Assembly (NCBI GenBank): GCA_039527025.1
Contig: BAAAJN010000002.1
Span: 248,001-312,000, forward strand
Reading direction: 5' to 3'
Origin: Microlunatus lacustris
GTDB lineage: Bacteria; Actinomycetota; Actinomycetes; Propionibacteriales; Propionibacteriaceae
DNA: 64,000 nt
Part shown: positions 53,993 through 62,597 of the stretch, in pieces
Layout of the letters: each line of letters starts with the position of its first letter
Numbering within the stretch: the stretch's first letter is position 1
Program-made: the position numbers and the translations under genes
Notes under the pieces: model-generated
Databases searched by the model: none
Told to the model about the DNA's origin: nothing
The model's input: only the letters and a program-made list of their open reading frames with translations

Positions 53993-54712
53993 TCAGTCCC
54001 GCGGACGGTCCAAGACCTGGCTGAGGACCGTCGCCGCCACTGCGCCGCTGAACCCCCGGCGGGCGAGTGCACCGGCCAGCCGCCGGTACTGGACCTCGCG
54101 CTCCAGTCCCTGCAGGGACCGGACCTTCTTGGTGGCCAGGGCCAGCGCCGCCTGGACCTCGTCGTCGGTCTCGACCCCGGCTACGGCCTCGTCGATCTGG
54201 TCGCGGTCGATGCCCTTGGTCTGCAGCTCTCGTCGCAGGGCAGAGCGGGACAGGTGCCGTCGCTGCTGACGCGACTCCACCCAGTCCCGGGCGAAGGCCT
54301 CGTCGTCGACCAGTCCGACGGCTTCCATCCGGTCCAGCACCGCCTCGGCCACGTCCTCGGGCACCTCACGGGCGGACAGCGCCTCGGCGAGCTCGTGCCG
54401 GGTCCGCGCCTGGGCCGCGAGCTTGCGCAGCACGATCGTCCGGGCCATCCCCTCGGGGTCGGCCTCCACGTCGTCCGGCCCGGCCGGGGGTCCCTGGTCC
54501 TCGCGGCGGCCACGACCACGACCGCGTCCGCCGCCCCGCTGAGTCCCCCGAGCGCCGCCGACGGTACGCGGAGCGACGGGCCCGGTGGACTCGTCGTCGG
54601 CCCCCGGACCGGACAGAGGGTTGTCCAGGAGTCCGGACCGGCCCGCCCCGGTCGGTCGAACAGCGGGGGACACCGGCACCGGCGGGGGCACCGGGGCGCC
54701 CTGCGCCGACAA
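53993..54712 (-). CDS. recX: Recombination regulator RecX
   Basis: 239 residues from TTG 54712 with GGTCAGG 6 nt upstream; no ATG or GTG lies between it and an upstream stop in this frame. The first ~85 residues are Pro/Gly/Arg-rich and divergent. From MARTIVLRKLAAQARTRHEL the protein has the three-helix RecX repeats: EALSAREVPEDVAEAVLDRM, LVDDEAFARDWVESR, LRRELQTKGID and YRRLAGALARRGFS. RecX binds and trims RecA filaments. It lies 74 bp downstream of recA and is presumably co-transcribed with it. Confidence 0.92.
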   Translation of the reverse strand: MSAQGAPVPPPVPVSPAVRPTGAGRSGLLDNPLSGPGADDESTGPVAPRTVGGARGTQRGGGRGRGRGRREDQGPPAGPDDVEADPEGMARTIVLRKLAAQARTRHELAEALSAREVPEDVAEAVLDRMEAVGLVDDEAFARDWVESRQQRRHLSRSALRRELQTKGIDRDQIDEAVAGVETDDEVQAALALATKKVRSLQGLEREVQYRRLAGALARRGFSGAVAATVLSQVLDRPRD

Positions 54713-54786
54713 CCACGACCTGACCTGGTCGACCGGGTCCGTCCCTCCCGGCCCGCGCTGGTCGCGGGCCGGGTCCGCGGCCGAGC

Positions 54787-55836
54787 TCAGAACTCCACCT
54801 CACCGGTGACGGGATCGACACCCGCCGGGACGTCGACCTGCGGGCCGATGCCCATCTTCTCCTTGATCTTCTTCTCGAGCTCGTTGGCGAGGTCGGGGTT
54901 GCTGATCAGGTAGCCGCGGGCGTTCTCCCGACCCTGCCCGAGCTGGTCGGCGTCGTAGGTGAACCAGGCGCCCGCTTTGCGGATGATGCCGGCCTCCACC
55001 CCGAGGTCGATCAGGCTGCCCTCCCGGCTGATTCCCTTGCCGTAGAGAATGTCGAACTCGGCCTGCTTGAAGGGCGGCGCGACCTTGTTCTTCACGACCT
55101 TGACCCGGGTCCGGTTGCCGACCATTTCCTGGCCGTCCTTGAGGGTCTCGATACGGCGCACGTCGAGCCGGATCGAGGAGTAGAACTTCAGCGCGCGGCC
55201 ACCGGTGGTGGTCTCGGGCGAGCCGAACATGACACCGATCTTCTCGCGCAGCTGGTTGATGAAGATGGCGGTGGTGTTGGAGTTGCTCAGCGCCCCGGTC
55301 ATCTTGCGCAGGGCCTGGCTCATCAGCCGGGCCTGCAGCCCGACGTGGCTGTCGCCCATCTCACCCTCGATCTCGGCCCGGGGCGTCAGGGCCGCCACGG
55401 AGTCGATGACGATCAGCGCGAGGGCGCCGGAGCGGACCAGCATGTCGGCGATCTCCAGCGCCTGCTCGCCGTTGTCCGGCTGGCTGACCAGGAGCGAGTC
55501 GGTGTCCACGCCCAGCTTGGCGGCGTAGTCGGGGTCGAGCGCGTGCTCGGCGTCGATGAAGGCGCAGATGCCCCCGCCGGCCTGGGCGTTGGCGATCGCG
55601 TGCAGCGCCACCGTCGTCTTGCCGCTGGACTCCGGGCCGTAGATCTCGATGACCCGCCCCCGCGGCAGCCCCCCGATGCCGAGCGCGAGGTCGAGCGCGA
55701 TCGAGCCGGTGGGGATCGTCTCCAGCGGTACCCGGACGTTGTCGCCCAGCCGCATGACCGAGCCCTTGCCGTAGTTCTTGTCGATCTGGGCGAGTGCTGT
55801 CTCCAGCGCCTTCTCGCGGTCGTTGGTCGCCATCAT
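54787..55836 (-). CDS. recA: Recombinase RecA
   Basis: 349 residues, standard length. Walker A GPESSGKTT, FIDAEHALDP, LIVIDSVAAL, the L1/L2 loops (GDSHVGLQARLMSQ, NQLREKIGVMFGSPETTTGG) and the acidic end GEVEF. No intein. It pairs homologous DNA and triggers LexA self-cleavage. GAGGG lies 6 nt before the first ATG. Two control elements lie upstream: a PafBC-type promoter (55887-55909) and a LexA box (55975-55990). recX follows. Confidence 0.98.
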   Translation of the reverse strand: MMATNDREKALETALAQIDKNYGKGSVMRLGDNVRVPLETIPTGSIALDLALGIGGLPRGRVIEIYGPESSGKTTVALHAIANAQAGGGICAFIDAEHALDPDYAAKLGVDTDSLLVSQPDNGEQALEIADMLVRSGALALIVIDSVAALTPRAEIEGEMGDSHVGLQARLMSQALRKMTGALSNSNTTAIFINQLREKIGVMFGSPETTTGGRALKFYSSIRLDVRRIETLKDGQEMVGNRTRVKVVKNKVAPPFKQAEFDILYGKGISREGSLIDLGVEAGIIRKAGAWFTYDADQLGQGRENARGYLISNPDLANELEKKIKEKMGIGPQVDVPAGVDPVTGEVEF

Positions 55837-55886
55837 GTCCTTCCCTCACCCGTCCGGGCGTTCCGTGTCGTGCGGTCTGTGCAGGG

Positions 55887-55909
55887 ACTCTAAGGAGAGG
55901 CACTGACAA
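55887..55909 (-). promoter_or_regulatory. PafBC-type (RecA-NDp) promoter of recA
   Basis: On the minus strand TTGTCAGTG, exactly 8 bp, then TAGAGT (55892-55887). This is a full match to the mycobacterial recA damage promoter tTGTCRGTG-N8-TAnnnT, about 50 bp before the recA ATG. Confidence 0.88.
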
Positions 55910-55974
55910 AGGTCTGGAACGCAGCGGGGCTGTGGACAGCACCCGGGGCGTCGACCGACCCGGTGGACAACTTA

Positions 55975-55990
55975 CCGAACAGGTGTTCGA
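55975..55990 (-). promoter_or_regulatory. LexA (SOS) box upstream of recA
   Basis: TCGAACACCTGTTCGG on the minus strand matches TCGAAC-N4-GTTCGA except for the last base. It lies 66 bp upstream of the PafBC-type element, so a separate LexA-controlled promoter is likely. Confidence 0.85.
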
Positions 55991-56050
55991 ACGGCGAGCG
56001 GACACGCCGAACCGAGGTGCGACGCCCACCAGGTGCCCGGAGCGGGGCGC

Positions 56051-56245
56051 TCAGCGCTCCCGGGCGGGCAGCTCGAGCGCGGCCCAGACGGCCCGCCAGA
56101 TCGTCTTGGCGGGCACCCCGTCGGCCACCGCCTCGACCACCGTCCGGTTCTGCAGCTCCGCGATGCTGTACTCCGCCGCCCAGACGCGGTAGTAGCCCGC
56201 GCCCAGCTGGTCCTGCAGCCGCTGCCACAGGTCGGTCTCCTTCAT
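56051..56245 (-). CDS. DUF3046 family protein
   Basis: 64 residues: MKETDLWQRLQDQLGAGYYR, then VWAAEYSIAELQNRTV and GVPAKTIWRAVWAALELP. This small all-helical family is an actinobacterial neighbour of recA (Rv2738c in M. tuberculosis) with no known function. It is on the recA strand, 60 bp before the SOS box, and divergent from lhr. Its position in a damage-response locus suggests, but does not show, a role there. Confidence 0.85.
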   Translation of the reverse strand: MKETDLWQRLQDQLGAGYYRVWAAEYSIAELQNRTVVEAVADGVPAKTIWRAVWAALELPARER

Positions 56246-56332
56246 GCCTGCCCCACCCCCGCTCGCCTGGTCGGCCCCCAGTGTTCCCCAGCGGGACGGC
56301 GCGGGCCAGCCGGCCGGTCGGGCCCGCAGAAC

Positions 56333-56354
56333 TGTCAGTGCCCCCGGGCAGTAT
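56333..56354 (+). promoter_or_regulatory. PafBC-type promoter of lhr
   Basis: TGTCAGTG (56333-56340), 8 bp, CAGTAT (56349-56354): one base short of TAnnnT. The GTG start of lhr follows after 6 nt, as at dinG. Confidence 0.72.
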
Positions 56355-56360
56355 GGGAAC

Positions 56361-59300
56361 GTGCCCGCCGACGTCCTGCAGGTCTTCTCCCCCGCCACCG
56401 CCACGTGGTTCCGGGAGGTCTTCGCGCGCCCCACGGCCGCCCAGGCCGGGGCGTGGCAGGCCATCGCCGCCGGGGAGAACGCCCTGGTGGTCGCGCCCAC
56501 CGGTTCTGGCAAGACGCTCGCCGCCTTCCTCTGGGCCCTGGACGACCTCACCCGGTCGCCCCAGCCGGAGCCGCAGGAACGGTGCCGGGTGCTCTACGTG
56601 TCCCCGCTCAAAGCGCTGGCCGTCGACGTCGAGCGCAACCTGCGCGCCCCGTTGGCCGGCATCACCCAGACCGCCCTGCGGCTGGAGCAGGCACCGCCGA
56701 ACGTGACCGTCGGCGTCCGCTCCGGCGACACCACCACCGCCGAGCGGCGGGTGATCGCCACCCGTCCGCCGGACATCTTGATCACCACGCCCGAGTCCCT
56801 CTTCCTGATGCTGACCTCGAACGCCCGGGACGTGCTCCGGTCGGTGCGCACCGTCATCGTCGACGAGGTGCACGCCCTCGCCGGCACGAAGCGGGGCGCC
56901 CACCTGGCGCTGTCCATCGAGCGGTTGGAGGCCCTGACCGCCGAGTCCGCCCCGCCCGAGGCGCCCCACCGGCCGCTGCAGCGGATCGGGCTGTCCGCCA
57001 CGGTCCGCCCGGCGGAGCGGGTGGCGTCCTACCTGGGTGGACCGCACCCGGTGCGGGTGGTCGCGCCGAAGGCGGAGAAGTCCTGGGACCTCGAGATCGT
57101 GGTGCCGGTCGAGGACATGAGCGACCTGGGCGCGTCGGCCTCGACCCCGTCGACCCTGGAGGACGAGCAGGCACCCACACGGCCGCCGTCCATCTGGCCG
57201 CATGTGGAGAACAAGATCCTCGACCTGATCGGGGAGCACCGGTCCACGATCGTCTTCGCCAACTCGCGCAGGCTGGCCGAACGCCTCACCTCGCACCTGA
57301 ACGAGCTGCACGCCGAGCGGCTCGGGATGGCCGCGCCGGCCGAGCCGGCGAGCGGTCCACCGGCTCAGGTGATGGCCCAGTCCGGGGCGTCGTCGGGTCA
57401 CGACGGCACGCACGCCCCGGCCGTCGCCCGGGCGCACCACGGCTCGGTCAGCAAGGAGCAGCGGGCCCAGATCGAGTCCGACCTCAAGTCCGGCCTGCTG
57501 CCGTGCGTGGTGGCGACCTCGTCGCTGGAGCTGGGCATCGACATGGGTGCCGTCGACGTCGTGGTCCAGGTGGAGTCTCCGCCGTCGGTGGCCAGCGGTC
57601 TGCAACGGGTGGGCCGCGCCGGCCACCAGGTCGGCGCCACCTCGCGCGGGGTGTTCTTCCCCAACCACCGCGGTGACCTGATCGAGTCCTCCGTGGTCGT
57701 GGAGCGGATGCGCCGCGGCGCGATCGAGGAGGTCGCCGAGCTGCGGAACCCGCTCGACGTGCTGGCCCAGCAGCTCGTCGCCATCGTCTCCGGCGCCGAG
57801 GCCAAGGTCGACGAGCTGTACGCGCTGGTCCGCCGGGCCAGCAGCTTCCGTGACCTGCCCTACAGCGCCTTCGAGGCGGTCCTGGACATGCTGAGCGGCC
57901 GCTACCCGTCGGAGGACTTCGCCGAGCTCCGGCCGCGGCTGGTCTGGCAGCGCGACACCGGTCTGCTCACCGCCCGCCCGGGTGCCCAGCGGCTGGCGGT
58001 CACCTCGGGCGGCACCATCCCCGACCGCGGGCTGTTCGGGGTGTTCATCGTCGGGGAGGGCAACGCCGCCGGCAAGCACGCTCCCGGTCGCCGGGTCGGC
58101 GAGCTCGACGAGGAGATGGTCTACGAGACCCGGGTGGGTGACGTGTTCACCCTGGGCACCACCAGCTGGCGGGTCGAGCAGATCACCCACGACCAGGTGC
58201 TGGTCACGCCCGCACCCGGCGTCCCCGGCCGGTTGCCGTTCTGGAAGGGCGACTCCCCCGGCCGCCCGCTGGAGCTGGGCCGGGCGTTCGGCGGGTTCGT
58301 CCGCGAGGTGGGGACCATGCCGGCCCCCCGTGCCACCGCCCGGCTGCGGGAGAGCGGCCTCGACGAGTTCGCCGCCCAGAACCTGGTCGCCTACCTGGCC
58401 GAGCAGTCGAGCGCGACGGGTGCGCTGCCGACCGACCAGACCATCGTCGTGGAGCGGTTCCGCGACGAACTGGGTGACTGGCGGGTCTGCGTCCACTCCG
58501 CGCTGGGCACCGGGGTGCTCACCCCGTGGGCGCTGGCCGTCGAGCACGCAGCCCGGCAGCGCTACGGCCTCGAGGTGCAGGCCACGGCCACCAACGACGG
58601 CATGGTGCTGCGGATCCCCGACACCGAGTCCGAGCCGCCCGGAGCCGACCTGGTGGTGCTGGACCCGGAGACCATCGAGTCCGTGGTGACCGACGAGGTC
58701 GGTGGGTCCGCGCTGTTCGCGGCCCGCTTCCGCGAGTGCGCGGCCCGGGCGCTGCTGCTGCCGCGCCGCGACCCCAAGTCCCGCTCGCCGTTGTGGCAGC
58801 AGCGGATGCGGTCCGCGCAGCTGCTCACCGTCGCCGCTCAGTTCCCGGAGTTCCCCATCGTCTTGGAGACGATGCGCGAGTGCCTGACCGACGTCTTCGA
58901 CCTCGACGGGCTGCTGGAGGTGCAGCGGGAGATCGCCGCCCGCAAGATCCGGCTCGTCGAGGTGGAGACCAAGGAACCCTCGCCCTTCGCGAAGTCGCTG
59001 CTGTTCGGCTACGTCGGCGCCTTCGTCTACGAGGGCGACGTGCCGCTGGCGGAGAAGAAGGCGGCGGCGCTGTCGCTGGACGCCACCTTGTTGGCCGAGC
59101 TCCTGGGCAAGGACGGGCTCAAGCAGCTGCTCGACGCCGCCGTCATCGCCCGCAGCGAGGCCGACGTCCAGGGGCTCAGCCCGGAGCGGCAGGCGAGCAC
59201 CATCGAGCAGCTCTACGACCTCGTCAGGACCGCCGGCCCCTTCAGCCGCCCGGAGCTGGACCTGCGCACCGTCGACGAGCTCGCGCTCGAGCCCGCCCTC

Positions 59301-60959
59301 GAGCAGCTGGTGCTCGACCGGCGGCTCGTCGAGGTCCGGATCGCCGGGGTGCCCGTGGTCGCGGTGGCCGAGGACGTCCCCCGGCTCCGCGACGGGCTCG
59401 GCATCCCGGTGCCCCCGGGGGTGGCGGCCACCTTCGACGAGACCGCCGCGCACCCGGTCGAGGACCTGGTGCTGCGCTGGGCCCGCACGCACGGTCCCTT
59501 CGTCGCCGGCACCGTCGCGCGTCGCTACGGCCTGGGTCGAGCCGTCGTCGAGCAGGCCTGCGACGCCCTGGTCGCAGCCGGCACGGTGGTCAGCGGCTCC
59601 TTCGTCGACCTGGAGGGCGAGGCCGGGCAGGAACGCCGGCAGTACTGCCACGGGCAGATGCTGTCGCTGATCAAGCGGCGGACGCTGGCCCTGCTGCGCA
59701 AGGAGGTGGAGCCGGTCGAGCAGGTGGCCTACGCCCGGTTCCTCACCGAGTGGCAGGGCGTCGGCTCCGGGGCCCGCGGCAGCGACGCGGTGCTCGGCGC
59801 CCTGGAGCAGCTCGCTGGCTACGCGATGCCGGCCAGCGCCGTCGAGTCGGTGATCCTCCCCGCCCGGGTGGCCGGTTACACCCCCGCCATGCTCGACGAG
59901 CTGACCGCCAGCGGCGAGGTCAGCTGGGTCGGTGACGGCGGGATCGGCGACGCCGACGGCTGGGTCCGCTGGTACGTGGCGGGCGCCGAGCCGTCGCAGG
60001 CCCGGGCCCCGGCGCACCACCGCAGCTCCGAGCTGCTCGAGGCCCTGGCCGGCGGCGGAGCCTACTTCTTCGACGCCCTGCTCCCGCCCGGGTCGCTGGG
60101 TCACCGGGACGAGTACGTCGCCGCGCTCTGGGACCTGGTCTGGTCGGGGTTGGTCACCGGGGACACCTTCGCCCCGGTGCGGGCGCTGTCCGGCGGCGCG
60201 CACCGGAAGGCGCCGACCCGCCCGACGGCGCGGACGCACCGGGCCCGGTTGGCCGGCGGTGGGCTCGGCCGGCCGGGACGAGCGCCGCGGATCGCCTCGC
60301 CGACGACCGGGGGTCGATGGTCACTGGTGCCCCGCGCCGGCGCCACCCCGGCCGAGCGGCTGGCCACCGATGTCTTCGCCCAGCTCGACCGCTACGGCGT
60401 GGTCAGCCGGGGCAGTGTGATGACCGAGAACGCCGACGGCGGGTTCGGCGCCGCCTACCGGGCGCTCAGCTCGCTGGAGGAGTCGGGGCAGTGCCGGCGG
60501 GGCTACTTCATCGAGGGGCTGGGGGCCGCGCAGTTCGCCCTCGGCGGAGCCGTCGACCGGCTCCGGTCCTTCCAGCAGGAGCCTGAGGTGCCCCGAGCCG
60601 TGGTCCTGGCGGCGTGCGACGCCGCCAACCCCTACGGCGCAGCCCTGCCCTGGCCCGAGCGTGACGGGCACCGACCGGGACGCAAGGCCGGGGCGCTGGT
60701 GGTGCTCGTGGCCGGCGCCCTCGTCTTCTACGTGGAGCGCGGCGGCAAGACGCTGCTGTCCTTCACCGAGGACCCGCGGCGGTTGGCGCCGGCGGCCACG
60801 GTGCTGGCCGAGGCGGTGCAGCGCGGCCAGCTGGGCAAGCTCAGCGTCGAGCGGGCCGACGGCGGCCACGTCTTCGGCTCGACGTTGGTCAGCGACGCGC
60901 TGCAGGGTGCCGGTTTCCGGATGACTCCGCAGGGCCTGCGCCTCCGGCCCTCGAGCTGA
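56361..60959 (+). CDS. lhr: Large helicase-related protein Lhr
   Basis: 1532 residues from GTG 56361; the open frame extends further upstream, but this start sits 6 nt past a PafBC-type -10 and begins the conserved sequence. The Lhr-core has PTGSGKT (46-52), DEVHALAGTKRG, LSATVRP and QRVGRAGHQ with winged-helix and Lhr-specific domains; the C-terminal ~650 residues form the Lhr-CTD. It is a 3'-5' single-strand translocase that unwinds RNA-DNA hybrids and is induced by crosslinking damage in mycobacteria. Full length for the family, no frame breaks. Confidence 0.95.
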   Translation: MPADVLQVFSPATATWFREVFARPTAAQAGAWQAIAAGENALVVAPTGSGKTLAAFLWALDDLTRSPQPEPQERCRVLYVSPLKALAVDVERNLRAPLAGITQTALRLEQAPPNVTVGVRSGDTTTAERRVIATRPPDILITTPESLFLMLTSNARDVLRSVRTVIVDEVHALAGTKRGAHLALSIERLEALTAESAPPEAPHRPLQRIGLSATVRPAERVASYLGGPHPVRVVAPKAEKSWDLEIVVPVEDMSDLGASASTPSTLEDEQAPTRPPSIWPHVENKILDLIGEHRSTIVFANSRRLAERLTSHLNELHAERLGMAAPAEPASGPPAQVMAQSGASSGHDGTHAPAVARAHHGSVSKEQRAQIESDLKSGLLPCVVATSSLELGIDMGAVDVVVQVESPPSVASGLQRVGRAGHQVGATSRGVFFPNHRGDLIESSVVVERMRRGAIEEVAELRNPLDVLAQQLVAIVSGAEAKVDELYALVRRASSFRDLPYSAFEAVLDMLSGRYPSEDFAELRPRLVWQRDTGLLTARPGAQRLAVTSGGTIPDRGLFGVFIVGEGNAAGKHAPGRRVGELDEEMVYETRVGDVFTLGTTSWRVEQITHDQVLVTPAPGVPGRLPFWKGDSPGRPLELGRAFGGFVREVGTMPAPRATARLRESGLDEFAAQNLVAYLAEQSSATGALPTDQTIVVERFRDELGDWRVCVHSALGTGVLTPWALAVEHAARQRYGLEVQATATNDGMVLRIPDTESEPPGADLVVLDPETIESVVTDEVGGSALFAARFRECAARALLLPRRDPKSRSPLWQQRMRSAQLLTVAAQFPEFPIVLETMRECLTDVFDLDGLLEVQREIAARKIRLVEVETKEPSPFAKSLLFGYVGAFVYEGDVPLAEKKAAALSLDATLLAELLGKDGLKQLLDAAVIARSEADVQGLSPERQASTIEQLYDLVRTAGPFSRPELDLRTVDELALEPALEQLVLDRRLVEVRIAGVPVVAVAEDVPRLRDGLGIPVPPGVAATFDETAAHPVEDLVLRWARTHGPFVAGTVARRYGLGRAVVEQACDALVAAGTVVSGSFVDLEGEAGQERRQYCHGQMLSLIKRRTLALLRKEVEPVEQVAYARFLTEWQGVGSGARGSDAVLGALEQLAGYAMPASAVESVILPARVAGYTPAMLDELTASGEVSWVGDGGIGDADGWVRWYVAGAEPSQARAPAHHRSSELLEALAGGGAYFFDALLPPGSLGHRDEYVAALWDLVWSGLVTGDTFAPVRALSGGAHRKAPTRPTARTHRARLAGGGLGRPGRAPRIASPTTGGRWSLVPRAGATPAERLATDVFAQLDRYGVVSRGSVMTENADGGFGAAYRALSSLEESGQCRRGYFIEGLGAAQFALGGAVDRLRSFQQEPEVPRAVVLAACDAANPYGAALPWPERDGHRPGRKAGALVVLVAGALVFYVERGGKTLLSFTEDPRRLAPAATVLAEAVQRGQLGKLSVERADGGHVFGSTLVSDALQGAGFRMTPQGLRLRPSS

Positions 60960-61038
60960 CGCCCCGGAGACGACGACGCCGCCCCGACGAACTCGGGACA
61001 GCGGTCGTCATGCCAGGTGGCGCTCGGGGCGCCGGCGG

Positions 61039-61332
61039 TCAGGCGGCGGCAGCCTGCGGCAGGGAGCGGACGGTGGGCAGCGGCGTGACGCGCTCGTACA
61101 TGGCCATCTTCTCGCTCACCACGTTGAGGACCACCGACAGCGGCAGGTCGAGGGCCGAGCAGATGGAGGCCAGCAGCTCGCTGGACGCCTCCTTCTGACC
61201 CCGCTCGACCTCGGAGAGGTAACCGAGGCTCACCCGGGCGGCCTTCGAGACCTCGCGGAGCGTCCGGCTCTGGGCGACACGCTCCTCGCGCAGCGACTCC
61301 CCGATGAGCTCGCGCACCAGCACCTGCTTCAT
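61039..61332 (-). CDS. clgR: XRE-family regulator ClgR
   Basis: 97 residues from ATG 61332, chosen because AGGAGAG lies 4 nt upstream; another ATG six codons earlier has no ribosome site. Helix-turn-helix: SRTLREVSKAARVSLGYLSEVERGQKEAS, then ELLASICSALDLPLSVVL, the ClgR pattern. ClgR activates clp protease and other stress genes in actinobacteria and is itself degraded by Clp. TACAGT (minus strand, 61352-61347) is a likely -10. The recA-clgR-pgsA neighbourhood matches mycobacteria. Confidence 0.88.
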   Translation of the reverse strand: MKQVLVRELIGESLREERVAQSRTLREVSKAARVSLGYLSEVERGQKEASSELLASICSALDLPLSVVLNVVSEKMAMYERVTPLPTVRSLPQAAAA

Positions 61333-61416
61333 CGGACTCTCCTGACCCATGCAGAAACTGTACTCACCTCTCCCGCGTCGCAGGGGTCCACCTCGCCCGT
61401 CCTGGACGCCACGGGG

Positions 61417-61944
61417 TCAACGCCCAGCCCGCGGGCTGTTGTTCCGGACGGCCTCGGTGAGCAGCGCCAGCGCCGTGACGGCGGTCTGCGACCGGATGGC
61501 GGTCCGGTCGCCGGTCAGCTGCAGCTCCTGCACCAGGCTCCAGCCGGTGGCCGGGTGGGCGAGACCGACGAAGACCTGACCGACGGGGTGGCCGTCCTGC
61601 GGCTCGGGCCCGGCGACGCCGGTCACCGCGAGTCCCCAGTCCGCCCCGCAGCGCTCGGCGATCCCGGTGGCCATCGCGGCCGCCGTCGGCTCGGCGACCG
61701 GACCGAGCTCCTCGAGGGTGGCGGTCGGCACCCCGGCCAGGGTGTGCTTGAGCCGCGTCGCGTAGCTGATCACCCCGCCCAGGTAGCTGGCCGACGCCCC
61801 GGGCACCGAGGTGAGCAGCTCCCCGATCAGGCCGCCGGTCAGCGACTCCGCGGTGGCCAGCGTCAGGGAGCCGTCAACGAGCGCAGCCAGTGCCGCGGCG
61901 GCACCGGGATCGGCCCCGGTGCGCGACCCCGGCCCCGCCGTCAT
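61417..61944 (-). CDS. cinA: CinA C-terminal domain protein (nicotinamide-nucleotide amidase type)
   Basis: 175 residues; only the C-terminal deamidase domain is present. Motifs: LATAESLTGGLIGELLTSVPGASASYLGGVISYA and GLAVTGVAGPEPQDGHPVGQVFVGL, as in PncC, which turns NMN into nicotinate mononucleotide. The start codon overlaps the pgsA stop (ATGA), so it is translationally coupled in rimO-pgsA-cinA. The full-length competence/damage protein's N-terminal half is absent, which is usual for actinobacterial copies. Confidence 0.9.
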   Translation of the reverse strand: MTAGPGSRTGADPGAAAALAALVDGSLTLATAESLTGGLIGELLTSVPGASASYLGGVISYATRLKHTLAGVPTATLEELGPVAEPTAAAMATGIAERCGADWGLAVTGVAGPEPQDGHPVGQVFVGLAHPATGWSLVQELQLTGDRTAIRSQTAVTALALLTEAVRNNSPRAGR

Positions 61945-62597
61945 GCGCCGGTCCGGCTCCGGCGGCGCAGGGCCACGGCGTCGCGGACGTAGTCGAGGCC
62001 GGTGAGGACGGTGACGGCCAGGGCGACCAGCATCACCACCACGGCGACGACGTGCGCCCAGCCCGGCAGCGGCAGGAGGTAGAGCATGATCGCCACGGCC
62101 TGCAGCACCGTCTTGAGCTTGCCGCCGCGGCCGGCGGCCATCACGCCGTACCGGAGGACGACGAACCGCATCACCGTGATGCCCCACTCGCGGACCAGCA
62201 TCACCACCGTCACCCACCACCAGAGCTCGCCGACCAGCGACAGCCCGATGAAGGCCATCCCGGTGAGCGCCTTGTCGGCGATGGGGTCGGCGAGCTTGCC
62301 GAACCGGGTGATGAGGTTGTGCTTGCGCGCCAGGTGGCCGTCGAGGCTGTCGGTGAGGATGGCGCCCAGGAAGACCGCGGCCGTGCCGATCCGCCAGCCG
62401 GTCTCGTCGGGGTGGGCCAGCAGCATCCAGGCGAAGACGGGGACGAGGACGATGCGCAGAGCGGTCAGCGCGTTCGGCACGTTCCAGGAGCTGGTCTCCG
62501 GTTCGGCCAGCGGTCCGGCCGGGCGGCTCTCCGAGGGGGCCAGCGCCTCGGGGTCCGGACCGCGTGCCGGCTGCTCCGGCCCGGAGATCTCAGCCAC
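61941..62597 (-). CDS. pgsA: CDP-diacylglycerol--glycerol-3-phosphate 3-phosphatidyltransferase
   Basis: 218 residues from GTG 62597. After a ~35-residue Pro/Glu-rich head come WNVPNALTALRIVLVPVFAW and the CDP-alcohol phosphotransferase motif SLDGHLARKHNLITRFG with LADPIADK, completing D-x2-DG-x2-AR-x8-G-x3-D-x3-D; four or more membrane helices follow. It makes phosphatidylglycerophosphate for membrane lipids. Its first codons overlap the rimO stop by 8 bases, and its stop overlaps the cinA start. Confidence 0.92.
   Translation of the reverse strand: MAEISGPEQPARGPDPEALAPSESRPAGPLAEPETSSWNVPNALTALRIVLVPVFAWMLLAHPDETGWRIGTAAVFLGAILTDSLDGHLARKHNLITRFGKLADPIADKALTGMAFIGLSLVGELWWWVTVVMLVREWGITVMRFVVLRYGVMAAGRGGKLKTVLQAVAIMLYLLPLPGWAHVVAVVVMLVALAVTVLTGLDYVRDAVALRRRSRTGA

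Noticed and set aside
56244..56360. Longer Lhr start at ATG 56244
   Set aside because: It would overlap the first codon of DUF3046 and translate through the PafBC-type promoter; the extra residues are Pro/Ala/Arg low-complexity.
55890..60239. 1449-codon open frame antisense to lhr
   Set aside because: Same reason: low-complexity translation and overlap with a full helicase gene, the recA promoter and DUF3046.
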